DNA of 64,000 nt from Acidobacteriota bacterium (GTDB lineage Bacteria; Acidobacteriota; Terriglobia; Terriglobales; Acidobacteriaceae), in NCBI GenBank assembly GCA_021780315.1, contig JAJXYY010000025.1:62001-126000 (forward strand). The letters run 5' to 3'. How positions within the stretch are numbered: position 1 is the stretch's first letter; the number at the start of each line of letters is the position of its first letter. Shown here piece after piece: positions 18,194 through 27,251 of this stretch. The notes beneath the pieces were generated by a model, which saw nothing but the letters and a program-made list of their open reading frames with translations, did not search any database and was not told where the DNA came from. The translations under genes and the position numbers were made by a program.

Positions 18194-19102
18194 TTAGGAC
18201 TGGTGCGGGTGCCGGCCAGATGGCCCTGGTTTACGTTCTTGAATGTGTCGAATGCTTCGGTACGACACTGAAGCGCTGTACGATCGGTCAGTGCGACTGT
18301 TTGAATATTGATAAGTGAGTGTCGATAAACCCCGGACCGATAAGATCATTTCGCTGCTCGCGGTAAGAATGCCGTTATCCTGGAAGCCGCCATTGAATGC
18401 ATATTTGTTCGCCACAAACGCTTCGCCAGCGTTGATACTATGACGCACTCGCGTCTTCGTCAGGGTTTCTATGGTGCCAAGGGCAAGCTGGGCATTGTCG
18501 TTTGGTACACCCCGGTTGGCGCCCTCATTGAAGTAACCGTTGATCGCAATATTGGGTTGAGCAAAAGACGGGCCTCCCGCAGCAAGCGTACTGCCGAGGG
18601 AGGTCCAAGTGTGGCCGGGGAACATTGGAGAGACTATGGAACGATTGTGCGCACTGAACAACCGGATGCTTTGCTTCAGCGGGGCCAGGCCATTGCGCCA
18701 GTAATTGGATATGCTGAAGGCATCTTTGTGAATGTAGTCGAATGTCAAGCTATGATGTTGCGTCGTTCCAGACCTGGTGATCACACTGAGCAGACCGATG
18801 GGCGACTTTCCAAACTCTGCAGCGAAGATGCTGCTTAGAAGCCGCACTTCCAGTAGCGGATTCGGGCTACGCAGAGTGTTACCGCCGCTTAACTGGTTCG
18901 AGATCGCGAGATCCAACTGAGTGCCTGCCTTGAATCCAGACACAACTGCCTTGACGGCATATTTTTCGAGGTTCAAGGTCGGGAAGAGATACTCCCCTTG
19001 GGAGTTGGATCTGGTCGTTTGGGTCAGGCGCGCATCAACTGCGCCACTTCCCGCTCCGTCAGGTGGGGGTACCTGGTCGAATTCGATCCAGCCAATTTTC
19101 AT
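18194..19102 (-). pseudogene. Remnant of a TonB-dependent receptor (carboxypeptidase-regulatory/Oar type)
   Basis: The 302-codon frame has the start of the large acidobacterial TonB receptors: TTRSNSQGEYLFPTLNLEKY (regulatory beta-sandwich) and then EVRLLSSIFAAEFGKSPIGL and LLSVITRSGT (plug-domain end). It then passes into barrel-like strands such as HHSLTFDYIHKDAFSISNYW. Intact family members are about 1000-1200 residues. Here the plug is mostly missing, with ISNQLSGG joined to RSPNPLLEV, and the barrel is reduced to about 180 residues ending in a low-quality tail. It lies upstream of the sulfatase on the same strand, as expected of a nutrient-uptake locus whose receptor has decayed. Confidence 0.65.
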
Positions 19103-19634
19103 TTGCGTGATACTGCAGGTTCACGACAAACAATTACTAGGATATTCGCCGTGCGTTACTGTTGCATTAGGGAAAATTTTCTAAATCATTGTTAATAAGT
19201 GCTTTCGCTGGAAAGGTTACGCGGATAGCGCTGACGTTACGCGGAGTTACTTGCTCCATTGGCTCTCCCATCGCTGACACTGGATGCTACCGGAACCCGG
19301 CAAGCTGGCTATTCCAGCATGGTAGCCTGACAAGGTTCCCACGGGTAGGCATCCGCGTTGAAGAGGAGCGACTACACGGGCGGCTCGTTCCCCTGGCTGC
19401 CGAATTGGCCATCCAGATGGAAATCGGGCGCACGCTGGAAAATTACCGTTTCGTCCGCTACTCCCCAGCCAGTCAAAGAAAACTAGAAGTTACACTCCTC
19501 TGGTACCAGATGTTATCTGGGGTGATGATGGCAAGTAACGCGGCTTGTGGTCTGGCTCACGTTCATGTGCAGTGACACTGCTGGTTCCGTTGAGTTGCAC
19601 CCGCCTGATGGAGACGAGTATGGACTATCTGTTG
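19103..19634. other. Gene-free stretch between the TonB remnant and czcA
   Basis: 532 bp. It holds a plus-strand open frame of 128 codons (19189-19575), but its composition is not protein-like and no motif or family is recognisable on either strand. It probably contains decayed sequence upstream of the receptor remnant and the region after czcA. Confidence 0.4.
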
Positions 19635-22600
19635 TTACGCAATTACTCCTGTCGACTTTGGAGCTTTGTCAAACGACTCGTACAGCATCGGTAATAGAAA
19701 AAGAGTGAGGAGCGTTGAGCTGATCAGACCGCCAATGACCACTGTGGCGAGAGGCCGTTGAATTTCAGCGCCGATCGATGTGGACATCGCCATTGGAACG
19801 AAGCCGAGGCTGGCAACGAGCGCTGTCATGAGAACAGGACGTAGACGACGTCCGGCTCCCTGCAGAATGGATTCGTGCAGCGATGCTCCACTTTCGCGCA
19901 GTTGATTGATGGAACTTACCAGAACCACTCCGTTCAGCACGGCTACTCCCAGTAGAGCTATGAATCCGACGGATGCTGAGAGATTCAAGTTGAGGTGGAA
20001 AATCCATAGTGCGGCGACCCCGCCGACGAGAGCAAACGGAACGTTAATAAGGATGAGCATGGCTTGTTTCATCGAGTTGAAGGTGAGGTAGAGCAATCCC
20101 GTTACGATCATCAACGCGAGCGGAATGACCAGCAGGAGTCGGTGCGTCGCACGCTGCTGATTTTCAAACTGTCCGCCGTAGCTCAAGGAGTATCCCGGTG
20201 GCAGCTTTACGGCGGCACCCACCTTTTGCTGCACCTCTGCAACGAAGCTGCCCAGATCTCGACCTCGCACGTTCGCCATTACGACGATGCGGCGCTGCCC
20301 CTCTTCCCGGTTGATCTTCTCAGCCCCGCGCGTGACGGTTACGTCAGCGACCTGACCCAGAGTCACGATCTCACCTCCTGGGGCGTGGAGCGGAATGGAT
20401 CGCATGGATTTGAAATCAGTCCGATACTGGTCGGGCAACCGCAAGGCAATGGTGTAGCGACGTTGTCCTTCTATAACCTGAGATACGATGGCTCCCGATG
20501 CTCCAGCTTCGACTGCCTGCTGTACGTCGACTACATTCATGCCATAGCGAGCGAGAGCATCCCTTCGGATGTTTACGGTCAATTCCGCCACTCCGGAGTT
20601 GATTTCCATTTGCGCATCCGCAGCACCCTGGACTGAGTTAACCTGGTGCAAGACCTGCTGGGCCAAGGAGTCTAACTGCTGGAAGTCGTCGCCGAAGATC
20701 TTGACTGCCAGGTCAGCTTTGACGCCCGAGACTGTCTCGTCAAGACGCATGGCCATCGGCTGAGTGAAGTCATAGTTGATACCTGGAATCTGAGAGAGCG
20801 CCTTATCCATAGCATCGATCAGTTCTTCTTTGGAGTGATAACGCTTCCATTCTTTCGTAGGTGTGAGCGCGACATATACGTCTCCTTCGTTGATACCCAT
20901 TGCCTCTGTTGCGAAGTCGGGACGGCCAATCTTCGTAGTGACATCCTGAATTTCGGGGAAGGATCGTAGAGTGGCTTCCACTCGTTGTGATATCTGAATT
21001 GAGTCGGTGAGCGAGATGCCAGGCAGCTTGCGTGTCTCCACAAGGATGGAACCTTCGTCAAGGCGAGGCATGAACTCCGTCCCGATGTAGGCAAGTGATC
21101 CGAGCGAAACGATCATGACCACCGCGGATATGGCAACGACCGCGATCCTGTGACGAATGACCCACGAGAGACCACCCATGTACCGCTTGACGATGCGATC
21201 CATACGGGTTTCGACATGGTGTTGTTTGACCTTCGCTTTGCCATGAAGTCCATGGCGAAATACGAAGGAGCTCAGGACGGGGATGACCGTGAGCGCGAGG
21301 AACAAGGAGCCGAGCAGAGCTGCGCAGACCGTAATCGCCATCGGACGAAACATACGACCTTCCAAGCCTTCGAGGAAGAGGATGGGGAGATAGACGGCGA
21401 TAATGATGGCCACACCGAACGACATAGGCCTGGCCACTTCCACACCGGCGATGGAGATGGAGGTCATCACGTCTTCTTCATCGCCATGCTCCTGCATCCT
21501 GTGGACGGAGTTCTCGATCATCACGACGGCACCATCGACGATCATGCCGAAGTCGATCGCTCCGAGACTCATCAGGTTGGCGCTGATCCCGAAGAACTTC
21601 ATCCCGAGGAAGCTGAAGAGCAAAGACAGCGGGATAATCGATGCCGTCACCATGGCCGCACGGAAGCTACCGAGAAACAGCAGAAGCACAACTGTGACCA
21701 GAATGAAGCCTTCAAAGAGATTGTGCTCAACAGTATGAATGGTTCCGTCGATGACCGTCGATTGGTCGTAGAAGGGCTTCAACTCAACGCCTGCGGGCAG
21801 GTGCAGGCTCGCTAGCTTCTGCTTCACCAGTTCAATGACGCGCTTGCCATTCTCGCCCTTCAGCATGATGACCATGCCAGAGATAGCTTCTCCGTCGCGC
21901 AGAACAGCTCCCTGGCGTGGAGCTGGCCCGATTTCAATCTGGGCAACATCGCGCAACACAACGGGTGCTCCCTGATTCGCAAGCAGCACGATGTTGCCGA
22001 TGTCTGAAGTGTTTGCCGACCTACCGAGACCCCGGAGAGTGTATTGCTCATAAGCGTGCTCGATGTATCCGCCACCGAAGTTGGTATTGTTTTCGGCGAC
22101 ACGAGCGGCTACATCCTTCAACGTGAGTCCATATTGCTGAAGCAGAGCCGGATCAACTTTTATCTGATACTGCTTGGTTTCTCCGCCCCAGGTGTTGACA
22201 TCGCTGACACCGGGCACGGTGCGAAGTTGCGGCTTGATCTCCCACTCCTGAACATCCTTCAACTCCATTGGGGTGAGACCTGTTCCGGTCAGGGTGTACT
22301 GATAGAGTTCGCCAAATGCCGTAGAAGGCGGCGTGAGTATAGGCTGAATGCCCGCTGGGAGCGAGCTGGATGCCTGCTGTAGCCGCTCGTTCACCAGTTG
22401 TCGTGCGAAGTACGTCGGTACGTCATCATCGAAGACGACCGTAACCATCGAGATTCCGAGCTTCGATAACGACCGCACCTGCTGCTGCTTGGGTATGCCC
22501 AGCAACGTCCGTTCGATGGGATACGTGACTAACTGTTCCACCTCTACCGGCGGCATGGAGGGGGCTTCGGTCACAATGACGACCTGGTTATTGGTGAGAT

Positions 22601-22721
22601 CGGGGAAGGCATCAACCGGGATGGTGCTGACGACCCAGCCACCTACGGCGATAAGAGCAACGACGCCAAGCAGCACCGTCCAGCGATGGGCTAACGAGAA
22701 AGTAACAATCTTTGCAAACAT
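19635..22721 (-). CDS. czcA: Heavy-metal efflux RND pump, CzcA/CusA family
   Basis: 1028 residues with the RND layout: one N-terminal helix, a periplasmic porter domain, a central helix bundle, a second porter domain and a C-terminal bundle. The heavy-metal subfamily motif DFGMIVDGAVVMIEN with its charged proton-relay residues is present in TM4, and the N-terminus has FPDLTNNQV. It drives metal cations from periplasm or cytoplasm out through CzcC, energised by protons. It is the last gene of the leftward czcCBA operon, 5 bp after czcB. Metal specificity (Co/Zn/Cd/Ni versus Cu/Ag) cannot be fixed by eye. Confidence 0.92.
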   Translation of the reverse strand: MFAKIVTFSLAHRWTVLLGVVALIAVGGWVVSTIPVDAFPDLTNNQVVIVTEAPSMPPVEVEQLVTYPIERTLLGIPKQQQVRSLSKLGISMVTVVFDDDVPTYFARQLVNERLQQASSSLPAGIQPILTPPSTAFGELYQYTLTGTGLTPMELKDVQEWEIKPQLRTVPGVSDVNTWGGETKQYQIKVDPALLQQYGLTLKDVAARVAENNTNFGGGYIEHAYEQYTLRGLGRSANTSDIGNIVLLANQGAPVVLRDVAQIEIGPAPRQGAVLRDGEAISGMVIMLKGENGKRVIELVKQKLASLHLPAGVELKPFYDQSTVIDGTIHTVEHNLFEGFILVTVVLLLFLGSFRAAMVTASIIPLSLLFSFLGMKFFGISANLMSLGAIDFGMIVDGAVVMIENSVHRMQEHGDEEDVMTSISIAGVEVARPMSFGVAIIIAVYLPILFLEGLEGRMFRPMAITVCAALLGSLFLALTVIPVLSSFVFRHGLHGKAKVKQHHVETRMDRIVKRYMGGLSWVIRHRIAVVAISAVVMIVSLGSLAYIGTEFMPRLDEGSILVETRKLPGISLTDSIQISQRVEATLRSFPEIQDVTTKIGRPDFATEAMGINEGDVYVALTPTKEWKRYHSKEELIDAMDKALSQIPGINYDFTQPMAMRLDETVSGVKADLAVKIFGDDFQQLDSLAQQVLHQVNSVQGAADAQMEINSGVAELTVNIRRDALARYGMNVVDVQQAVEAGASGAIVSQVIEGQRRYTIALRLPDQYRTDFKSMRSIPLHAPGGEIVTLGQVADVTVTRGAEKINREEGQRRIVVMANVRGRDLGSFVAEVQQKVGAAVKLPPGYSLSYGGQFENQQRATHRLLLVIPLALMIVTGLLYLTFNSMKQAMLILINVPFALVGGVAALWIFHLNLNLSASVGFIALLGVAVLNGVVLVSSINQLRESGASLHESILQGAGRRLRPVLMTALVASLGFVPMAMSTSIGAEIQRPLATVVIGGLISSTLLTLFLLPMLYESFDKAPKSTGVIA

Positions 22722-22726
22722 GACTT

Positions 22727-23968
22727 TTACTCTCCCTGCATCGAGGTTTTGAGAAGCTGAGATTTCAGGAGGAAGCTACCTTGCGTAACGACCTCTTCTC
22801 CAGAGTGGACACCGTCGAGGAGAGGGACTTTGCCGTTGATCGTGTCGCCCACTCGGACCGGCCGCAGTACGAAACGATCAGCAGCTTTGCGGACGAATAC
22901 CACATCCTGACCATTCACTTGCTGAATGGCGTCTGGTGCCACGAGCACGACAGGATGAGTCTCGCCGACTGAAATCTCTGCAGTGGCCAACATCTCCGGG
23001 CGGAGAATCTCTTTGGCGCGATCCAAGTCGATCCGGACCTGAAGACGACGCGTGGTCGGATCGAACTCCTGACCGAGATTGGTGATTCTTCCGGAGAAGT
23101 GCTCGCCTGGTATTCCGGGCAGCGTAATCGAGGCCAACTGACCGACTTTTAGCCGACTCACTTGTTCCTGCCCGACAGAAGCCAACATCCAGAGATGACT
23201 CGTATTGCCGAGCACGAAGATATCCGTAGCGGGACCTACAGTAGTTCCTGGAGTAGCGCTTTTTTGCAGAACGTACCCACTAGCCGGGGCGATGATGGGA
23301 ATCAGTTCGGCGGTTGCTGGATTTGCATCTGCGGGGAGATCGGCTGGAATACCGAGGTTCTCCTCCAGATGAGTCTTGCTTCGCACCACGTCGATCTGGC
23401 CATTCTCCAAAGCGGTCTTTGCGTTGACGAGTTCCTGACGCGATTGCTCGACCTGCTCCACGGAGGCGGCACGCAGTGCAAAGAGTCGCTGCATGCGGTC
23501 ATAGTTGATCTGAGCAAGCGATGCTGCTGCTTGCAGGCGGCTCTTCTCAGCGACGCCCATGGCGTAGGTCGCCTTGGCTTCATGTACGTCGTGACTGTGC
23601 ATCCGAGCCAGTACCTGCCCCTTGTGGACGAAGTCGCCAAGGTTTGCATAAACCCGCTCGATACGCCCAGTTGAAAGAACTCCTACGTGCCAGCTCTCAT
23701 TGTCTGGCAAGACAATCTTGCCGGGAAATTGAAGTTGATCAGGCTCCGCCTGAGGCGACAGGACGGTTGTTGTGATTGCTCCACGCTGCTCAGCGGCAGG
23801 AAACACGATCTCACCAGCCGCAGCGGGTATGTGCTCTGGAACGTGAGCCACGGGAGTCTCGGTCGGGCGGCAGCCCAGAGCGCCTAGACCAGTTGCAATC
23901 AGCGCAAGCATAGCCAGAGTGCCAGGGTGATACGCCGGAGGGCTGGATAACTTCCATTTACGATTCAT
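22727..23968 (-). CDS. czcB: CzcB-type periplasmic adaptor, predicted lipoprotein
   Basis: 413 residues. The N-terminus ends in the lipobox LGALGC, so the protein is probably a lipid-anchored periplasmic adaptor. A split lipoyl/alpha-hairpin region follows (ERVYANLGDFVHKGQVLARM, coiled coil, IIAPASGYVLQKSATPGTTV), then beta-barrel and membrane-proximal domains. The ATG at 23968 is preceded by AAGGAA at a suitable distance. An alternative ATG at 24007 overlaps the czcC stop as ATGA and would permit translational coupling, with 13 extra residues before the signal. It links CzcA to CzcC. Confidence 0.9.
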   Translation of the reverse strand: MNRKWKLSSPPAYHPGTLAMLALIATGLGALGCRPTETPVAHVPEHIPAAAGEIVFPAAEQRGAITTTVLSPQAEPDQLQFPGKIVLPDNESWHVGVLSTGRIERVYANLGDFVHKGQVLARMHSHDVHEAKATYAMGVAEKSRLQAAASLAQINYDRMQRLFALRAASVEQVEQSRQELVNAKTALENGQIDVVRSKTHLEENLGIPADLPADANPATAELIPIIAPASGYVLQKSATPGTTVGPATDIFVLGNTSHLWMLASVGQEQVSRLKVGQLASITLPGIPGEHFSGRITNLGQEFDPTTRRLQVRIDLDRAKEILRPEMLATAEISVGETHPVVLVAPDAIQQVNGQDVVFVRKAADRFVLRPVRVGDTINGKVPLLDGVHSGEEVVTQGSFLLKSQLLKTSMQGE

Positions 23969-24003
23969 CGTTTTGGTTCCTTGTAATTTCAGGTCAAATA
24001 TCT

Positions 24004-25257
24004 TCATGGTTCGAGGCCTTCTGCGTACTGGAGTGCGAGGACACTCTGGTGGTAGTTGCCCAGTGCGTCGACCCACGAACTCTGGGTATCAACGCGCAGT
24101 TTTTCCGCGTCCAGAAGGCGTAAAAAATCTATGCCTCCTTCGCGATAGGCGGAACGCCCAATGGTCGCGATGTCGATCGCCTGAGTGAGAAGTGGACGAT
24201 AGCGTTCGGTGATCTGCCGTTTCCACATCTCGTAGACCATGCGGGCTAACTCCAACTCACTCTCGCTTTGCAGCTGGGCTGCGGCAAGGTTGGCTCTGCT
24301 CGCCTCTACGTCAATTCTTGCGGCAGCTACCGCACCCTGATTGCGATCAAAGAGTGGTAGGTTCACCTGTAGTCCGGCAATCATGGTGTTCAGTCCCGCG
24401 GTACGCTTGTAGCCGAAGAGAGTATCTATGTCCGGTCGCCCCTGCGCCTTTTGAGACAAGAGGTTGGCACGTGCAGCGTCGATTGCCTGCTGCGCCGAGC
24501 GAATCTCGATACGCGCTTGCTCAGGATGGTTTACGTCGTTGGGTAGCCGCGGCTCATTCAACACTTCAAACGACTCGCTGAGATGCCATGATTCTGGCTT
24601 TGGCAATCCCATCTCACGGGCTAGCCGCTGCTGGCCTTCTGCTTCGCTTAGTCGGCTAAGCTCCAGGCTGGCCTCCGACCTTGCCTCTTCCAGTCGTAGG
24701 CGCATAACGTCTACTTCGGCAAGCTTTCCCTCGTTGAGGCGCTTCTGCTGGTAGTCGAGAATCTCGCGGTAGTAAGTTACGTTTTGCTCGGCCAGTGCGC
24801 GCTGGTATTGCAGTCGGACGACATCCCAATATGCTTGAGCGACATGAAGCTCGACCAGTCGCTTCTGCTGCTCAAAGCTCAGTTGACTGCGAGCAACTGC
24901 ACTGTCAGCTACCGAGATGCGTGCTGCACGCTTCCCCGATACTTCGAGGACTTCTGATACATAAGCGTAGGTGTCGACGTTTTGGCTAAAGTCACCCCCC
25001 GGACGCAGGTTCTCGGACTGATAGAACACCCTGGGATTAGGTATGTAGGCAGCCTGCCTTCTCCATTGAGATGACGCCTGCTGCCCCAGACCTGAGGCGA
25101 CAAGCTCTGGCCGTTTGTTGAGTGCAGTAGTGATGGCGTCACGAAGTGAGAGGTCGCGAGCCAACGGTTCGTCTGCCCAGGCACGCAACGACCCTAATAC
25201 GAGTATGCCGAGCGCTAGGAGCGAAACAGTTACGGAGAATGTCTTTTGCGGGCTCAT
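24004..25257 (-). CDS. czcC: CzcC-type outer-membrane efflux channel
   Basis: 417 residues, TolC/OEP family. The signal peptide SLLALGILVLGSLRAWADEP is followed by two outer-membrane efflux repeats with coiled-coil helices (AVARSQLSFEQQKRLVELH and similar). First gene of czcCBA; the ATG at 25257 lies only about 18 bp from a sigma-54-like promoter. An upstream in-frame extension (to 25353) runs through that promoter and the palindromic sites and was rejected. Confidence 0.9.
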   Translation of the reverse strand: MSPQKTFSVTVSLLALGILVLGSLRAWADEPLARDLSLRDAITTALNKRPELVASGLGQQASSQWRRQAAYIPNPRVFYQSENLRPGGDFSQNVDTYAYVSEVLEVSGKRAARISVADSAVARSQLSFEQQKRLVELHVAQAYWDVVRLQYQRALAEQNVTYYREILDYQQKRLNEGKLAEVDVMRLRLEEARSEASLELSRLSEAEGQQRLAREMGLPKPESWHLSESFEVLNEPRLPNDVNHPEQARIEIRSAQQAIDAARANLLSQKAQGRPDIDTLFGYKRTAGLNTMIAGLQVNLPLFDRNQGAVAAARIDVEASRANLAAAQLQSESELELARMVYEMWKRQITERYRPLLTQAIDIATIGRSAYREGGIDFLRLLDAEKLRVDTQSSWVDALGNYHQSVLALQYAEGLEP

Positions 25258-25274
25258 ATGTCTGTCATGTCTAT

Positions 25275-25290
25275 GGCAATCGGCTGGCCA
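25275..25290 (-). promoter_or_regulatory. Candidate sigma-54 promoter of czcCBA
   Basis: On the minus strand TGGCCAG-CCGA-TTGCC matches the sigma-54 pattern TGGCACG-N4-TTGCA at 9 of 12 defined positions, with the invariant GG (-24) and GC (-12) at exact spacing. The start point would fall around 25263-25265, giving a very short leader before the ATG at 25257. A perfect -24-like TTGGCACG (25298-25305) just upstream lacks a good -12 element. Confidence 0.5.
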
Positions 25291-25348
25291 AACCAGACGT
25301 GCCAAAAGCCGCGTATTAGGCACGTTGATCTCTGGAGAGCAGCCAGAA

Positions 25349-25384
25349 TTCAAGAATTTGAACTCGTCAGTTCAAAGACTCGCA
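25349..25384. promoter_or_regulatory. Palindromic activator site(s) upstream of czcCBA
   Basis: TTCAAGAATTTGAA (25349-25362) is a palindrome with TTCAA/TTGAA arms. A degenerate copy, TTCAAAGACTCGCA, starts 22 bp later (25371-25384), about two helical turns. The sites lie about 85-120 bp upstream of the inferred sigma-54 start, where NtrC-type activators bind. A related palindrome precedes the kinase/regulator operon. Confidence 0.5.
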
Positions 25385-25406
25385 CTCGATACATACCCGG
25401 TCGACC

Positions 25407-25781
25407 TTACTGTCCAGTTCGAACGCGAGCCCACTGCGAGCTTCTGTGGTCTTTCCTGTAACAACGAGTGCCGCCAAAGCCGGATTCATATCCTAGCCAA
25501 TAGTGGTCCATTGCTTCAGCCGTCAGACACTTGGTGGAATGCCTGCGTCGTGCGGCAAGTCTATGGTCTTGTAATCCATCTCGATTGCCGATGTTGAAGC
25601 AATGGTTGAGCCTGAAGTCTTGCTCAGACTCTGCGCTGCTTGCCACGGGAGCAGTGACACCGCATGGTACGCCAATATTCGGGACTGTCGCCTGGGAATG
25701 GAGTGGGTATGATCCGAACAGGACGAACGTGGTCAGGATTAGAGTGAAGACTTTTGTGAGGGATAACGGTGGGGAACTCAT
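25407..25781 (-). CDS. Small secreted hypothetical protein, possibly frameshifted
   Basis: 124 residues from the ATG at 25781. Residues 1-31 form a clear signal peptide (LTKVFTLILTTFVLFGSYPL, then HSQA), followed by TVPNIGVPCGVTAPVASS. Beyond about residue 55 the frame becomes rich in Arg, His, Cys and Trp and looks out of frame. The neighbouring frame reads more like protein (SAIEMDYKTIDLPHDAGIPP, and after two stops NPALAALVVTGKTTEARSGL) and ends at 25371 inside the czc control region. So it may be a decayed periplasmic protein gene of the czc locus, or a real short protein. No family recognised. Confidence 0.4.
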   Translation of the reverse strand: MSSPPLSLTKVFTLILTTFVLFGSYPLHSQATVPNIGVPCGVTAPVASSAESEQDFRLNHCFNIGNRDGLQDHRLAARRRHSTKCLTAEAMDHYWLGYESGFGGTRCYRKDHRSSQWARVRTGQ

Positions 25782-25877
25782 ATGCCATCGGTACTGCAAT
25801 TGGATGGCCACGAACTGAGTTGGGCACTATGCGGAAGAGGTCGCGTGCAAAGTGCTAGGCAGTACTCTTACGCTAGC

Positions 25878-27251
25878 CTACAGGCCGTACTTTGAGAGCT
25901 TGTAACTGAGGTCACTCTTCGAGAGGCCCAGTCTGCGTGCTGCTTCAGTCTTCGCCCCATTGGTCTTCGCCAACGTCTGCTCGATAATCCGTTTCTCCCA
26001 TGATGCAAGCGTGCTTCTTAGGTGGAATTCTTCAGGTAAGGCGTCGCCCTGGAACTGGGGCAATGCCAGGCCGGCTGCGGGGTCTGGAGCCTCTTCTGGC
26101 AGGTCGATCCAGATAATCTCAGGCAAACTAGACAGAATGCAGGCACGCTCAAGTAGATTTCGTAGCTCTCGTACATTTCCTGGGAACGAATAAGACATGA
26201 GTTGTTGGAGAGCGTCGGGATGGAGCGCTCGCGGCGCAGCTAATTTCAAATCCTCGGCAATCCTGTGCAGGAGATACTGTGCGAGCTCCGGAATATCTGT
26301 TACCCGCTCGCGAAGTGGTGGAACGGAAATCGGCACGATAGCGAGCCGGTAGTAAAGATCTTGACGAAATCTTCCTTCCTGTACTTCCTTTCTAAGATCA
26401 CGATGTGTTGCTACTAGAACGCGAACATCGACATCTCGGGAAGCAGTCGAGCCGACTCGAGTAATTCTGCCCTCGGCTAACACCCGCAGTAGTTTGGACT
26501 GAGCGCCAGCCGACATCTCTCCGGCTTCGTCCAGAAAGAGCGTTCCCTGATGTGCCGCCTCAAAGACACCATGACGTGTTTTGTCCGCACCGGTGAATGC
26601 GCCGCGTTCATGACCGAACAACTCACTCTCAAGCAGAGTCTCAGTAAAGGCGGCGCAGTTGACGCTAATCATTGGCTTATCGGCTCGACGACTTGCCTTG
26701 TGGACGGCGCGTGCAACGAGCTCTTTACCAGTGCCAGTTTCCCCACTTATCAGAACGGTTGCATCGGTCGGGCCTACGCGATTGATGATCTCGCGAAGTC
26801 TGAGGATGGCTGCACTCGTGCCACGGATCTCCGATTCGCCCTCCAGGCGATCGACAGTCTCGCGTAGCAGATGATTCTCTCGATGCAGCGAAGCCCTCTC
26901 TGCAGCACGCCGGACCACCGCCCGCAGGTTGTCGGCGGAAAACGGCTTGGTAAGGAAATCGAACGCTCCATTTCTCATTGCCTCGACAGCAAGTTCTACA
27001 GTCCCATAGGCTGACAACATCACAACCGCAGTCGAAGGCTCTGCGATCTGCACGGCCTTTAGCACTTCAGCCCCATCACCATCGGGAAGTTTCTGATCGA
27101 GCAGGATCACATCGAATTCGTTTCCGTATACAGCCTGTAGGGCATCTTTGAGCGTTGCGGCCTCCAACAACACGTGAGCGTCCTGGCGCAGATTGGCGGA
27201 GAGCACCTTCCGCATATTCGGTTCATCTTCAACAACCAGAACTCTAGCCAC
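25878..27251 (-). CDS. NtrC-family sigma-54-dependent response regulator
   Basis: 457 residues. The receiver domain (1-120) has phospho-acceptor D52 in VILLDQKLPDG. The AAA+ domain (about 140-375) has Walker A GETGTGKE, the sigma-54 contact loop GAFTGA and Walker B GTLFLDEAGE. The C-terminal Fis-type HTH is TEAARRLGLSKSDLSYKLSK. It activates sigma-54 RNA polymerase when phosphorylated by the kinase encoded just upstream; the genes overlap by 8 bp. The flanking czc operon and this operon both have sigma-54-like promoters with matching palindromes, making them likely targets. Confidence 0.94.
   Translation of the reverse strand: MARVLVVEDEPNMRKVLSANLRQDAHVLLEAATLKDALQAVYGNEFDVILLDQKLPDGDGAEVLKAVQIAEPSTAVVMLSAYGTVELAVEAMRNGAFDFLTKPFSADNLRAVVRRAAERASLHRENHLLRETVDRLEGESEIRGTSAAILRLREIINRVGPTDATVLISGETGTGKELVARAVHKASRRADKPMISVNCAAFTETLLESELFGHERGAFTGADKTRHGVFEAAHQGTLFLDEAGEMSAGAQSKLLRVLAEGRITRVGSTASRDVDVRVLVATHRDLRKEVQEGRFRQDLYYRLAIVPISVPPLRERVTDIPELAQYLLHRIAEDLKLAAPRALHPDALQQLMSYSFPGNVRELRNLLERACILSSLPEIIWIDLPEEAPDPAAGLALPQFQGDALPEEFHLRSTLASWEKRIIEQTLAKTNGAKTEAARRLGLSKSDLSYKLSKYGL

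Noticed and set aside
19189..19575. 128-codon plus-strand frame between the TonB remnant and czcA
   Set aside because: Composition and lack of any motif argue against a gene; noted only as part of a gene-free stretch.
25298..25305. Alternative sigma-54 -24 element TTGGCACG upstream of czcC
   Set aside because: The -24 match is perfect but the required GC at -12 spacing is absent, so the nearby 25275-25290 element is preferred.
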